Part shown: piece by piece, positions 43,386-51,809 of the stretch | Layout: every line of letters begins with the position of its first letter | Numbering within the stretch: position 1 is the first letter of the stretch | The notes under the pieces: model-generated | Seen by the model: the letters and a program-made list of their open reading frames with translations, nothing else | What the model was told of the DNA's origin: nothing | Databases searched by the model: none | Assembly: GCA_019637805.1 (NCBI GenBank) | Contig: JAHBVB010000001.1 | Coordinates: 881,875 to 945,874, forward strand | Origin: Anaerolineales bacterium | GTDB taxonomy: Bacteria; Chloroflexota; Anaerolineae; Anaerolineales; UBA11579 | Length of the DNA stretch: 64,000 nt | Direction of reading: 5' to 3' | Position numbers and translations under genes: made by a program

Positions 43386-43677
43386 CTCCGGCCGAGCCGC
43401 CGCCGGAGCGATAGGCCGGCGCGCCGCCATCCACCGCCCTGCGGCCCGGAAGTGATTCGCCGCCGCTGGTGGGTAGGAAGTCAGTAGCAGGGAAATTCCC
43501 AACCTACCCCATATCCCCCCTGGCGGGGTCGACGTGGGGGAAAACGCGTTTCGGCGGGGGTTCCCCCTGGGGATGGGATAGGTCGCACAAATGCTTTTGT
43601 GCGACGTTTATTGGCGGGCGGCACGGCTGGGCAACGGCCGGGCGGCCCGAATAAGAGGCAGGAATTAGGTCGCATAA
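43386..43677 (+). promoter_or_regulatory. structured gap upstream of the primase-helicase gene
   Basis: This 292-base gap has several inverted repeats: GGGTAGG (43471-43477) with CCTACCC (43503-43509) enclosing GGGAAATTCCC, G/C-block pairs at 43512-43577, and a 10-bp hairpin GTCGCACAAA/TTTGTGCGAC (43582-43605). The 15-base TAGGTCGCAYAAATG occurs twice, at 43579-43593 and at 43666-43680, the second copy containing the primase start codon. This suits an operator for autoregulation or an origin-linked region. Confidence 0.55.
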
Positions 43678-46425
43678 ATGACGAACGCGGTAGACATCGA
43701 GGCCATCAAACAAGCCAACCGGATCGAGGACCTGGTGGAGGAAGCCGGCTTCCGGCTGGAGGGGCGGGGCCGCTATCGGCGCTGGAGCCAGCACGGCTCG
43801 TTTGTGGTGGATACGGGCAATCAGTCTTTCCACGACAACCACAACCAAGTGGGCGCCGGCCTGCCTGACCGTGGCGATATTGTGGACTGGGTGTGTTGGT
43901 GGAAGAAGGTGCAGTTCAAAGACGCCATCGAGTTCCTGGCGCGGCGGGCGGGCATGGAGTTGCCCGACCGCTGGGCCGGGGACAACGAGGTGCGGCTGGC
44001 GGCCCGGGCTAAGGAGGACGCGCTGACGGTGATCTGCCGGCGCTATGTGCAGCGCCTGTGGCGGACGCACGCGGCGCTGACGTATGCCCGGGGGCGGGCC
44101 TGGGACGATGAGGCGATCAAGGCGGCCGGGCTGGGATACACGGGCTCGGGCGACCGTGAGGAGGCCGACGAGCTGCGCAAGGACCTGGAGGCCAACCTGG
44201 TGGACCCGGAGAGCCCGGGGGCGGTGTCGCTGCTGGGCTATACGGGCGACGTGGCGGCCTGGGGGCGCAAGCACCAGGTGGAGGTGGACCCGGCCTGGGT
44301 GCAGGCGGGGCGGATCCCCGGGGCGCCGAAGGGGATGCTGGTCTACCCGCACGTGGCTGGCGGGCGGGTGGTGTACGTGAGCTTCCGGGGCATCAGGGAG
44401 AAGCGGCACCACAACCTGCCGGCGGCGCTGGCTGGACCCAAGCAAGCCTATCGCAATGCGGTCTGGGCGCCACAGGCGGAGAGCGTGGTGGTGGTGGAGG
44501 GGCAGGCGGACGCAGTGAGCCTGGGCGCCATGGGCCAGGCAGCGGTGGCGCTGGCCGGCAGCCACGTGAGCGAGGATCTGCTGCGCCAGCTGCGGGGCCA
44601 CGAGACGGTGTACCTGGGCCTGGACGTGGACACAGAGGGCGGGGCGGTGGCGGCCAAGGCCGGCGCCCAGCTGGCAGCGGCCCTGGGGCCGCTGGTGCGC
44701 CTGGTGCGCTGGCCGCAGGGCAACGACGCCAACGCCTGGCATCAGGCGTTGGCGGGGGAGCAGGTTGCGGTTGAAGCGCAAGCGGCCGCGCTGCGGTCGA
44801 CGCTGCTCAAATCGCCAACACTCGTGGAGGATTTGGCCGCTCAGGTGGGGGCGATGGATGGAGCGGAGCGAGCCAAAGCTATGAAGGATGTGATGGCGAT
44901 GGTAGCCCAGCTGGACGGTAGCGACCGAGCGCAGCTGCGGTCCAAGCTCGCAAAATTTCTGGGCGTAAATGTGCGGGATTTTGGCCACATGCTGGCTGAG
45001 ACCGAGAAGCTGCTGCTGGCCAGCGTCGATGAGGGCGAGGAAGGCGAGGTGGAGACGGCCGGCGGCTATATCAAGGGCTGGCTGGTGGACCTGCTTTACG
45101 ATCCAGAAAAGCAGCGCACATTTTTTGCCTACCGGGATCCGGACGGGAAGATCGACACGGCGACTCAGCTGGAGATTGAGGGAACCACTTACAAGCCGCT
45201 TTTGCCCGACGATCTACTGCTGAAAGGTGTGGTGGTGCTGCCCTCGGCGCTGGGTGGTGGGCTGAGTGAGAGCGAGCTGGTGGCCAGGATTGTGGCGCTG
45301 GTGCTGCGCTACTACCTGATCGATGAGTTCTACGCTCGGCTGCTGGCTTATTACGTGATGTTCACCTATCACTTCGACAGTTTCCGCTCACTGGTCTACC
45401 TGCGAGTGCTGGGTGACTTCGGCAGCGGCAAAAGCCGCCTTCTGTGGATGGTGGGCTATTTGAGCCGGCGGCTAATCAAGTTAACCGGTGCCACCACGGA
45501 AGCATCCCTATTCCGGATTATGGACCGCTACAAGGGGACCCTGGTGATCGACGAAGCCGACCAGGCAGAGTCTGACCTAGAAGATACGCGCACGAAGTTG
45601 ATGAACCAGGGGAACCAGCGGGATCTGATGGTTGTACGCCAGCAAGACGATGGGCGGGGTGGCTATAAAAGCGTGGCCTTTGATGTGTATGGGCCGAAGA
45701 TTTTGGCCACGCGGCGGCGCTTTCAGGACGAGGCCCTGGAAAGCCGCTGCCTGACGTTGGAGACGATCAAGCACAGTAGCGCTGAGCTCAAATCTCGGGG
45801 GATCCCTTTCGAGCTGAATCGGGCGTTTGACTCAGCGTGCGCCGAGCTGCGTAACGAGCTGCTGCTGTTCCGCTTGAAAACCTGGCTGCCTGACCGTGAG
45901 GTGGCGCCCGACCTGGCGGATGAGCACGTACAGGCGCGGCTGAACCAGGTGATGATGCCTGTCAAAGAGATTATCTCGGACCCCGTTGTGCGCGAGGAGA
46001 TCACCCAGCTGACGCGGCGCTACCAGCAACGCATGGTGACCGAGCGCAGCATGGAGGTGGAGGCCAAGGTGCTGCAGGCGATCGTGGAGATCTGGCAGGC
46101 CGGCCCGGTGACCGAGAAAGAGGGCAAGGCAATCGAACCCTACTACGATCTGAGCATGGGCAACATCGCCAAGATGGCCAACCGGGTGATTGACCAGGAG
46201 AATGCCGACCCGGATGAGGAGGGAGAGGACGGCGAGGAAGGCGGGGGCAACCCAAACCGAAAAAAGCTGACTTCGCGGGGTGTGGGGTCGTATCTGAAAA
46301 ACAATTTGAACCTGCAGTCGGAGAAGGCCAAGAACGGCCCGTTGAAAAGTAAGTACGTGCTGGTGTGGGAAGAGGAGCGCATCCGAGGGCTGTGCGCCGA
46401 ATACGGCGTGGAGATTGACGGGTGA
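43678..46425 (+). CDS. phage primase-helicase fusion protein
   Basis: The 915-residue protein combines a primase and an AAA-type ATPase. The first about 100 residues align with a DnaG CHC2 zinc domain (RGDIVDWVCWW) but the zinc Cys/His are missing. A TOPRIM fold follows with the catalytic Glu in VVVVEGQADA (about 270) and YLGLDVDTEG for the acidic pair. The ATPase half has Walker A GDFGSGKS (about 579) and Walker B LVIDEAD (about 622). A helical C-terminal region follows. It would prime and unwind phage DNA. Repeats in front of the gene and iterons behind it fit a replication module. Confidence 0.85.
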   Translation: MTNAVDIEAIKQANRIEDLVEEAGFRLEGRGRYRRWSQHGSFVVDTGNQSFHDNHNQVGAGLPDRGDIVDWVCWWKKVQFKDAIEFLARRAGMELPDRWAGDNEVRLAARAKEDALTVICRRYVQRLWRTHAALTYARGRAWDDEAIKAAGLGYTGSGDREEADELRKDLEANLVDPESPGAVSLLGYTGDVAAWGRKHQVEVDPAWVQAGRIPGAPKGMLVYPHVAGGRVVYVSFRGIREKRHHNLPAALAGPKQAYRNAVWAPQAESVVVVEGQADAVSLGAMGQAAVALAGSHVSEDLLRQLRGHETVYLGLDVDTEGGAVAAKAGAQLAAALGPLVRLVRWPQGNDANAWHQALAGEQVAVEAQAAALRSTLLKSPTLVEDLAAQVGAMDGAERAKAMKDVMAMVAQLDGSDRAQLRSKLAKFLGVNVRDFGHMLAETEKLLLASVDEGEEGEVETAGGYIKGWLVDLLYDPEKQRTFFAYRDPDGKIDTATQLEIEGTTYKPLLPDDLLLKGVVVLPSALGGGLSESELVARIVALVLRYYLIDEFYARLLAYYVMFTYHFDSFRSLVYLRVLGDFGSGKSRLLWMVGYLSRRLIKLTGATTEASLFRIMDRYKGTLVIDEADQAESDLEDTRTKLMNQGNQRDLMVVRQQDDGRGGYKSVAFDVYGPKILATRRRFQDEALESRCLTLETIKHSSAELKSRGIPFELNRAFDSACAELRNELLLFRLKTWLPDREVAPDLADEHVQARLNQVMMPVKEIISDPVVREEITQLTRRYQQRMVTERSMEVEAKVLQAIVEIWQAGPVTEKEGKAIEPYYDLSMGNIAKMANRVIDQENADPDEEGEDGEEGGGNPNRKKLTSRGVGSYLKNNLNLQSEKAKNGPLKSKYVLVWEEERIRGLCAEYGVEIDG

Positions 46426-46985
46426 ACAGGCCGGTGGACGTGGTGGATGTAGTGGACGTTGGCCGATTTTACGGCGCCGGACTACTGCTGGCTGATGCAG
46501 GGGCACGGCGGAGGCGGAATTTACCCGTAATTGGTGGAGGTAGTGGACGTAGTGGACGTCCATGCGGGGATGATGGATATGTTTTGTCGTCGCGGAGAGA
46601 GGCCCATTTACGGGTAATTGCAAGCATCTGCGCCGGTGGATGTGTAGCACTTAGTGTCTGTTTAACCGCGAAAGACGAAAAAAAGGGCCTTGGCGACGTG
46701 GCTCCTGCTGCTTCTGGTGGACGTCGCGCGCGCGACGTCCACCGAATCGACCGCGACGTCCACCGCGCGGGGGATTCGAGGCGCGATTCGGGACCAGGCG
46801 GGGCGAGCGGCGCGACGCTGGGAATGGCAAACGCGCGCGATTTAGATAAAGGGCTGCGCCCAAGAAGGACGCGGCTATGCGCAAATCAAACAGGGGCTGG
46901 GGGTATGTACGTCCCCTACGTCCCCTATGTCCACCGCGGGCGGTTGTTCGCGGGATATGGCACAAGCGAAAGGCAGGGTTGAGTT
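46426..46985. repeat. iteron and palindrome region (candidate phage origin)
   Basis: No convincing gene fills these 560 bases. Three triplets of a 9-bp unit related to GTGGACGTA occur: forward at 46434-46460, forward at 46534-46560, and inverted at 46908-46934. A single inverted GTGGACGT lies at 46756-46763. A 28-bp perfect palindrome at 46716-46743 carries the unit in both orientations. TTACCCGTAA (near 46521) and its reverse complement TTACGGGTAA (near 46609) form a further pair. An open frame from 46422 crosses it, but the triplets fall in different frames, so selection acts on DNA. Confidence 0.75.
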
Positions 46986-47426
46986 ATGGCGGATGAGCGT
47001 GTGAAAACCGGAGAGGTTGGCTTTTGCCCGCACTGCGGTGAGGTAGCGGATGTGGTGGTGCCGGCGGGGGACCGGCTGCAGGCGCGATTGCTGGCGGCGA
47101 ATGCCCGGCTTTGGTCCCGAATGCCGCCCGTGCCAGGTTTCAGCGGCACGGGAACTGCACGTGTGGGCCGCACCAGGCTGGCTGGAGCAATCGCGATCCT
47201 GGGGGGAGCGAGCGAGAACGCTGTGAAGATTATCAGGAAGGCGGGCTACCGGCCCCTGTGTAGCTCGGAACTGGAGGCCCTGTGTATGTGTCTGAGCGAA
47301 ATGCAGGCCGAGCTGGTCGAGGCAGAGGAAGCCCTGCGGGAGTTGCTGGGCGAGCCGGTGGACCTACTCCGACTGGCGACAGAGTGCCGAGAGTCGACGT
47401 TTGCAGGTGAGGGTGGCGATGACTGA
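46986..47426 (+). CDS. small protein with N-terminal CPHC zinc motif
   Basis: This is a 146-residue protein with CPHCG near residue 14, a basic middle part and an acidic helical C-terminus (SEMQAELVEAEEALRELLG). The second Cys pair of a full zinc ribbon is not obvious. The stop overlaps the next ATG. It may regulate or load replication proteins, but no family is recognised. Confidence 0.5.
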   Translation: MADERVKTGEVGFCPHCGEVADVVVPAGDRLQARLLAANARLWSRMPPVPGFSGTGTARVGRTRLAGAIAILGGASENAVKIIRKAGYRPLCSSELEALCMCLSEMQAELVEAEEALRELLGEPVDLLRLATECRESTFAGEGGDD

Positions 47427-47823
47427 GCGCGTGCTGCCGCTGCTAGATGGTGTGGGGATCTCCGCCGAGGCGGCCCGACTGCTGCCGCTGGAGGTGACCT
47501 GGGCGGTGGAGGAGGAGATCTATGGCGAGGCGGATTACCGCGGCTGGGAAGACATGTCGCCGGCGGGCCTGGCCGGTGGCCGGCTGCAGCTGGCGTACCT
47601 GGGCGGCAAAGCGATCGAGACGGTTGAAGCGGCCCGGGGTGAGCATGTGACCGTGAACCAGGTTAGCCGCAGCGGCCTGTGCCAGCTGCGGGTCGTGCGG
47701 CTGGGGCGGCCGGTGGATGCGGAGCACTACCTGGGGCTGGCGCCAGCGAATGCGCAGGCCTGGGCCTGGGTGGACCGGCGCAGCGGGCAGGACGTGCACA
47801 CCCTGTGGCTGTTATGGAACTGA
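47419..47823 (+). CDS. uncharacterised phage protein, 134 residues
   Basis: ATG 47419 overlaps the previous stop by 8 bases. The product is acidic and mixed alpha/beta with an ending of alternating aromatic residues (AQAWAWVDRRSGQDVHTLWL). No catalytic motif is visible. It is co-transcribed with the ParB-like gene. Function unknown. Confidence 0.5.
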   Translation: MTERVLPLLDGVGISAEAARLLPLEVTWAVEEEIYGEADYRGWEDMSPAGLAGGRLQLAYLGGKAIETVEAARGEHVTVNQVSRSGLCQLRVVRLGRPVDAEHYLGLAPANAQAWAWVDRRSGQDVHTLWLLWN

Positions 47824-47835
47824 GTGGAGGTTGGA

Positions 47836-48237
47836 ATGTTTGATTTGGACGGGCACCCGGCGCTGACCGATAACTTGCGCTACCGCTATGCCTCGACTTG
47901 GAGTGGCAAGGCGGACGCGGTGTGCCAGGTGCGCATCTTTGCGCCCGCGGGCAAGCCCTCGGTAGTGGTGGTCAGTGAGTTGGCCGAGAACACCGGCACC
48001 AGCGTGACGAATGCCTGCGAACGTCTTGTGGCTGAGCTGCAGAAAGCGTTTGAGCTGCCGGCGGACACGGTTTGGGTGGAGCACTGGCGCGAGGATGGAC
48101 GTATGCCGAGATCCGCATGGGGGACAGGAGAGAGCTTTGACGTGATCGAGCTACTGGGATTGCCAGGCGTACGTCGTTGGAGGCGGTTGTCGCCGGAGAA
48201 GATGGCAGCGTTGCTGGAGGCCGGCGATGGAGACTGA
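47836..48237 (+). CDS. uncharacterised phage protein, 133 residues
   Basis: ATG 47836 is used because GGAGG lies 5 bases upstream; a GTG 12 bases earlier is less likely. The product has a beta-rich first half (RIFAPAGKPSVVVVSELAEN) and a helix (VTNACERLVAELQKAFELP). Its end overlaps the next gene by 11 bases. No family is recognised. Confidence 0.5.
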   Translation: MFDLDGHPALTDNLRYRYASTWSGKADAVCQVRIFAPAGKPSVVVVSELAENTGTSVTNACERLVAELQKAFELPADTVWVEHWREDGRMPRSAWGTGESFDVIELLGLPGVRRWRRLSPEKMAALLEAGDGD

Positions 48238-48517
48238 TGGGCGGCCGGCGCGGTGGACCTGCAAGTGTGGGTACACGCTGGGGCTGGTGCCGGAGCGGCC
48301 GCGAAAGGTACGCAGCCTGGTGCTGCTGCCGCGGGCGTGGCCGCCGACCGACTGGCCGCCGAAGACGTTGGTGGAGGCCAGCCTGGTGACGCTGACGGGC
48401 AAGGCGGTGGTGCGCTGCAGCCGCTGCGGACGCACGCGCACCTGGCATGCGGCGGCGTATGCGACGCAGGATTTTTTGGAGCGCCGAGCGGCGCGGAAGG
48501 AGCAAAGCGATGGGTGA
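48227..48517 (+). CDS. zinc-ribbon protein upstream of ParB-like gene
   Basis: This is a 96-residue protein with two CxC/CxxC knuckles, CKCG near residue 12 and CSRCGRTRTWH near 64, forming a likely zinc ribbon. GGAGG lies 6 bases before the ATG. Its last 8 bases overlap the ParB-like gene. It may bind nucleic acid together with ParB; that is inference from position. Confidence 0.55.
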   Translation: METDGRPARWTCKCGYTLGLVPERPRKVRSLVLLPRAWPPTDWPPKTLVEASLVTLTGKAVVRCSRCGRTRTWHAAAYATQDFLERRAARKEQSDG

Positions 48518-50048
48518 GCAAGTGATGGTGGATTTGAAGTTGATCGACCCAAACCCGTACCAGATGCGGCAGGCAGAGGACCCGGCCGCGGTGGCGGAGC
48601 TGGCGGCGAGCATCCAGCGCAGCGGGCTGCTGGAGCGGCCCTCGGCGCGGCGGGCCGGCGACCGCTGGCAGCTGGTGTTCGGGCATACGCGGCTGGCCGC
48701 CTTCCGACTGTTGGCCAAGCAAGACAGCCAGTATGCGCAGATGCCGCTGGAGGTGGTGGGCGAGCTGGACGACCGGCAGATGTTTGAGCTGGGGCTGGCT
48801 GAGAACCTGAAGCGCCGGCAGCTGAACGCGATCGAGGTGGCGCATGCGCTGAAGACCTACATGGAGCAGTTCGAGGCGACCAGCGAGGAGGCCGGCGAAC
48901 TGTTCGGCCTGCAGGCGAGCACGGTGCGCGGGAAGGTGCGGCTGCTGGAGTTGCCGAAACCGGTGCAGGAGAAGCTGGCGGGCGGGGAACTGAGCGAGGG
49001 GAATGCGAGGGTTTTAGTGTCGCTTTTGAAAGTCGGATTTGATGACCAGGAGCTGCAGGCCGTGCTTCAGAAGGCGGATAGTTGGCACGATGGCAACATC
49101 GAGACTTCTGCTGAATCAGCTCTCAGACAAAAGACTATCCTGCTTGCGAGAGAGTCCGAGAAAAAAGTTAGAAAGGGCCGTTGGAAGCTCGACCTCAAGG
49201 CAGGGGGATTTGGCCAATTCCCCCTGGTGGAGGAAGGGCAGTTTGATCCTGAGGTAGCGGAGCACCTGAAGTCTCCACCTGCCTGCTCAGGCTGCAAATT
49301 CCGGGTGACATTGCGGCGCAATCAATATTGCGGCCTGGCGGCTTGCTACGATCAAAAAAGCAATGCCTGGTTTGGAATGCTTTTAGCACAGGCCAGCAAG
49401 AAAACTGGAGTTCCACCTTATCAAAAAGGAGATGGCAAATATGCAATGGTTGGCTATGGCGATAGCTGGGAAAAAATATTGGAGAAAAAAGATTTTGCCG
49501 AAGTGCGCTTGTTGGTAAACGATGATACATGGCGAGAGTTTAAAGGCCTCCCCAACAACATCGTGCCGGTTTTGGTGGGTGGGGCGCTGAAGGCGGCGGG
49601 GCAGCAATACGGGTCGCCGTATGGAGAAGCTGATCGCAAAGCCCGGCTGCGCTCACGGCGGAAGCCGGCGGTAAAGGCTTTTTTGCGAACGGTGGCCGGC
49701 GAGCACTTCGCCGACCGATTGGAGGGCGTACCTCAGCAGGTCCTGAAGGATTATATGGACGAGGCAAGGCCCTATGATTTGCCGTCCACATGGGGGAAGA
49801 GCTTTAAGTCGGAGCAGCGCCGGGAAATGGTTGCGTGGTATACGCTTTGGCGACACATGCCTGAGCCGACGTTGGATGGGGATAGTTACTGGCAAAAGAT
49901 AGCCACCTATCTGGAGGGGCAGGCCAAGTTTTGGGGTTTCGAGTTGCCAAATGATGTTCGGCAAGCTGCTGAGCGCGAGCATAAGGCCGTTGCTGCGGAA
50001 ACGGCCGCCAAGAAAGCCAAAGGCAAGGCGAGGAAGAAGGTAAAATAA
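48510..50048 (+). CDS. ParB/RepB/Spo0J-family partition or nuclease-like protein
   Basis: The 512-residue protein begins with a ParB N-terminal domain: VDLKLIDPNPYQMRQ, IQRSGLLERPSARR and GHTRLAAFRLL. ELGLAENLKRRQLNAIEVAHAL and an HTH region (about 115-180) follow. The remaining 330 residues form a large extension with four Cys (SPPACSGCKF ... QYCGLAACYD), absent from chromosomal ParB. The 3' half is clearly more AT-rich than the 5' half, suggesting fusion or replacement. No ParA is nearby, so a replication or transcription role is as likely as partition. AAGGAG lies 7 bases before ATG 48510. Confidence 0.8.
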   Translation: MGEQVMVDLKLIDPNPYQMRQAEDPAAVAELAASIQRSGLLERPSARRAGDRWQLVFGHTRLAAFRLLAKQDSQYAQMPLEVVGELDDRQMFELGLAENLKRRQLNAIEVAHALKTYMEQFEATSEEAGELFGLQASTVRGKVRLLELPKPVQEKLAGGELSEGNARVLVSLLKVGFDDQELQAVLQKADSWHDGNIETSAESALRQKTILLARESEKKVRKGRWKLDLKAGGFGQFPLVEEGQFDPEVAEHLKSPPACSGCKFRVTLRRNQYCGLAACYDQKSNAWFGMLLAQASKKTGVPPYQKGDGKYAMVGYGDSWEKILEKKDFAEVRLLVNDDTWREFKGLPNNIVPVLVGGALKAAGQQYGSPYGEADRKARLRSRRKPAVKAFLRTVAGEHFADRLEGVPQQVLKDYMDEARPYDLPSTWGKSFKSEQRREMVAWYTLWRHMPEPTLDGDSYWQKIATYLEGQAKFWGFELPNDVRQAAEREHKAVAAETAAKKAKGKARKKVK

Positions 50049-50064
50049 CAAACGGAGGGGAGTT

Positions 50065-50538
50065 ATGAGATTCTTGCGTGAAGAGTTGAGCACAGGTGAC
50101 TACAGGAATTTTGTTTTTCAAAATGCTGTGGGGGCTGAGGTAAGGGTGCATGTATCTGGAACCCTGCAGGCATTAAGGTCTTTGCATGTGGACAGGCCTT
50201 TATACGGCGAGCTTGGGCTGCGTGCAATTGCTGCAAATGCAGCCGAACGCCATCCTGATAGGGAGCAAGGTGTTGTCCCTTTGCAGACCGATAATGTCGA
50301 CGAATTTCTGCCGATTGTGTTGCAGATTGGGGGGTGGATGAATGGTTGGGTACTGAAGCAGGGCAGTCATTTTGCCTACGACACCCAACCTATTCCTGAT
50401 CACCTGCCTGCCTTCAGGGTTGGCCGGGATGAACGGGTTCGGTTTGAGACAGCCTCCGAGTGCCTGGAGCATCTGATCGCCCAAGCAGCCGAGGAGTATC
50501 AGCAAGAAATTGCTTTGCGACTAGGTGCCTTAGAATAA
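50065..50538 (+). CDS. uncharacterised phage protein, 157 residues
   Basis: AACGGAGGGGAG precedes the ATG at 50065. The product is a soluble alpha/beta protein with a helical C-terminus (ECLEHLIAQAAEEYQQEIAL). Its gene shares the lower GC of the end of the ParB-like gene and of the next gene, so the three may have arrived together. No domain is recognised. Confidence 0.55.
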   Translation: MRFLREELSTGDYRNFVFQNAVGAEVRVHVSGTLQALRSLHVDRPLYGELGLRAIAANAAERHPDREQGVVPLQTDNVDEFLPIVLQIGGWMNGWVLKQGSHFAYDTQPIPDHLPAFRVGRDERVRFETASECLEHLIAQAAEEYQQEIALRLGALE

Positions 50539-50557
50539 GTTCTTCGGAGAGGATATT

Positions 50558-50986
50558 GTGGCGAGGTTTCTCAAAGTTCTGCATCCTAGTAAGTTCAGCA
50601 TTCAAGCCAGACCAACCGACTGGAGGCGTCTTACCCCGTTTCAATATTGGACTTTCCCATACAACACAGGCTCGCCACTGCCCTTTGAGCTGGAGGTGAC
50701 CGATGTTCCCTATGAGCTCAACATTGTTTTTCTTTCGCAGCTTGATCTCTACATAAGGACAAGGCAAGACGAAGTGAGAGAATTTCCGCATTTTGAAAAC
50801 ATTCAAGCTTTCAAAGCAGAATATCGGTTTTCAGTGCAGGGCGAAGAAAATTTTGAGCTTTGGTCAGGCAAACCTGATGCCCCAGGCTCACGAATGCTTA
50901 TTTTTGCGGACCAAGTAAACCCTACCACAATTATTTGGAGCCTGATTTCAGTTATTTTCGGCGCGATCCTGGGATGGTTGCTGTGA
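50558..50986 (+). CDS. C-terminally anchored membrane protein
   Basis: This is a 142-residue protein with a beta-rich soluble part and a single C-terminal transmembrane helix (IIWSLISVIFGAILGWLL), a tail-anchored layout. GGAGAGG lies upstream of the GTG start. The gene is AT-rich compared with the phage average. Function unknown; it might act at the cell membrane during infection. Confidence 0.55.
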   Translation: MARFLKVLHPSKFSIQARPTDWRRLTPFQYWTFPYNTGSPLPFELEVTDVPYELNIVFLSQLDLYIRTRQDEVREFPHFENIQAFKAEYRFSVQGEENFELWSGKPDAPGSRMLIFADQVNPTTIIWSLISVIFGAILGWLL

Positions 50987-50994
50987 AAATGACC

Positions 50995-51246
50995 TTATCT
51001 TTTCACTAACTGATTGATCATCTTTTGCTGCTCGATGAGGATGGCCAGGAGGACTTTCTCCAGGGGGATGACCAGGGGCAATTGGTCCATGAGCTTGAGG
51101 TTCTCGGCCGCAGCCAGGTAGAGCTGGTCGAAAGCTTGCTGGTCGGCCTGGCGGAGGGTGTTGCGGAAAGCCAGCAGCTCCGCCGGCATGGAATGGGGGC
51201 TAATTTCGCTCATTTTGGGCGCCAACTGCTTGACAAGACTTATCAT
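50995..51246 (-). CDS. small helical protein related to the 51809-52060 product
   Basis: This is an 83-residue helical protein on the minus strand. Its C-terminal half (PLEKVLLAILIEQQKMINQL) aligns with the plus-strand protein at 51809-52060 (PFEMVLLAMQLEQQKQLDEL), also 83 residues. The match supports it as a real gene although a plus-strand frame overlaps it. It is the only leftward gene in the replication module. The start may be ATG 51246 or a later ATG. Confidence 0.55.
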   Translation of the reverse strand: MISLVKQLAPKMSEISPHSMPAELLAFRNTLRQADQQAFDQLYLAAAENLKLMDQLPLVIPLEKVLLAILIEQQKMINQLVKR

Positions 51247-51275
51247 AGCACAGGTGTTCTGTTAGAGTCCAGCGC

Positions 51276-51809
51276 ATGGATCTGATGCGCTTGATGGCCC
51301 CAGGCCGGCCGCTGTTTGCGGTGCTGGTTGGCCCGCACCCCCAACGGGAAGCATTGCTGGACCTGATCGCAGCCCTGGCATTTGCCGGCCCGGTGCACGT
51401 GCTGGATGGCGGCAACCACTTCGACCCGATCCGGATCGCCTATCGAATACGAGCCCATACCCCTGACCTGATGACCTACGCGGACCGTATCCGGGTGGTG
51501 CGAGCCTTCACCTGTGTGGAGGTGCTGCGAGCCCTGCAGGCCCAGGAGGCTGGCCCTCCGCTGATCATCATGGACATGCTGGCCACCTTCTACGACGAGG
51601 CGGTGAGCCACCGCCGCAGCGGCTTGCTGGTGGCGGAGTGCCTGCAGGAGATCCGCCGGCTGAAAGCCCCAGTGCTGGCCAGCGTGCGCAACGGCCAGCC
51701 GGCCGATGGGCCGCGGGCGCACTTGTTGCAGGCGCTGGTCGATGCCGCCGACCTGGTGGATGAGCCGAGCGAACGGCTGGCCGCGCCGGCAGAACTGAGG
51801 CTGTTCTGA
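51276..51809 (+). CDS. RecA/KaiC-like ATPase-fold protein with degenerate P-loop
   Basis: This is a 177-residue protein with the order of a RecA-fold core: strand LFAVLVG, a loop GPHPQREALLDLI where a Walker A would sit but without GK(S/T), VHVLDGGNHFDP, and a Walker-B-like strand PPLIIMDML. The missing Lys suggests it does not hydrolyse ATP or is a structural partner. It lies directly before the polymerase gene with two one- to four-base overlaps between them, so it may be a replication accessory factor. Fold assignment is moderate. Confidence 0.5.
   Translation: MDLMRLMAPGRPLFAVLVGPHPQREALLDLIAALAFAGPVHVLDGGNHFDPIRIAYRIRAHTPDLMTYADRIRVVRAFTCVEVLRALQAQEAGPPLIIMDMLATFYDEAVSHRRSGLLVAECLQEIRRLKAPVLASVRNGQPADGPRAHLLQALVDAADLVDEPSERLAAPAELRLF

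Noticed and set aside
46434-46934. CRISPR array
   Set aside because: Units are 9 bp, directly adjacent, in both orientations, with no spacers and no cas genes.
46422-46982. 186-codon plus-strand ORF starting in the primase stop, and a minus-strand frame at 46651-46965
   Set aside because: Composition is Arg/Gly-rich and patternless, repeats occur in different frames, and the region is better explained as iteron DNA.
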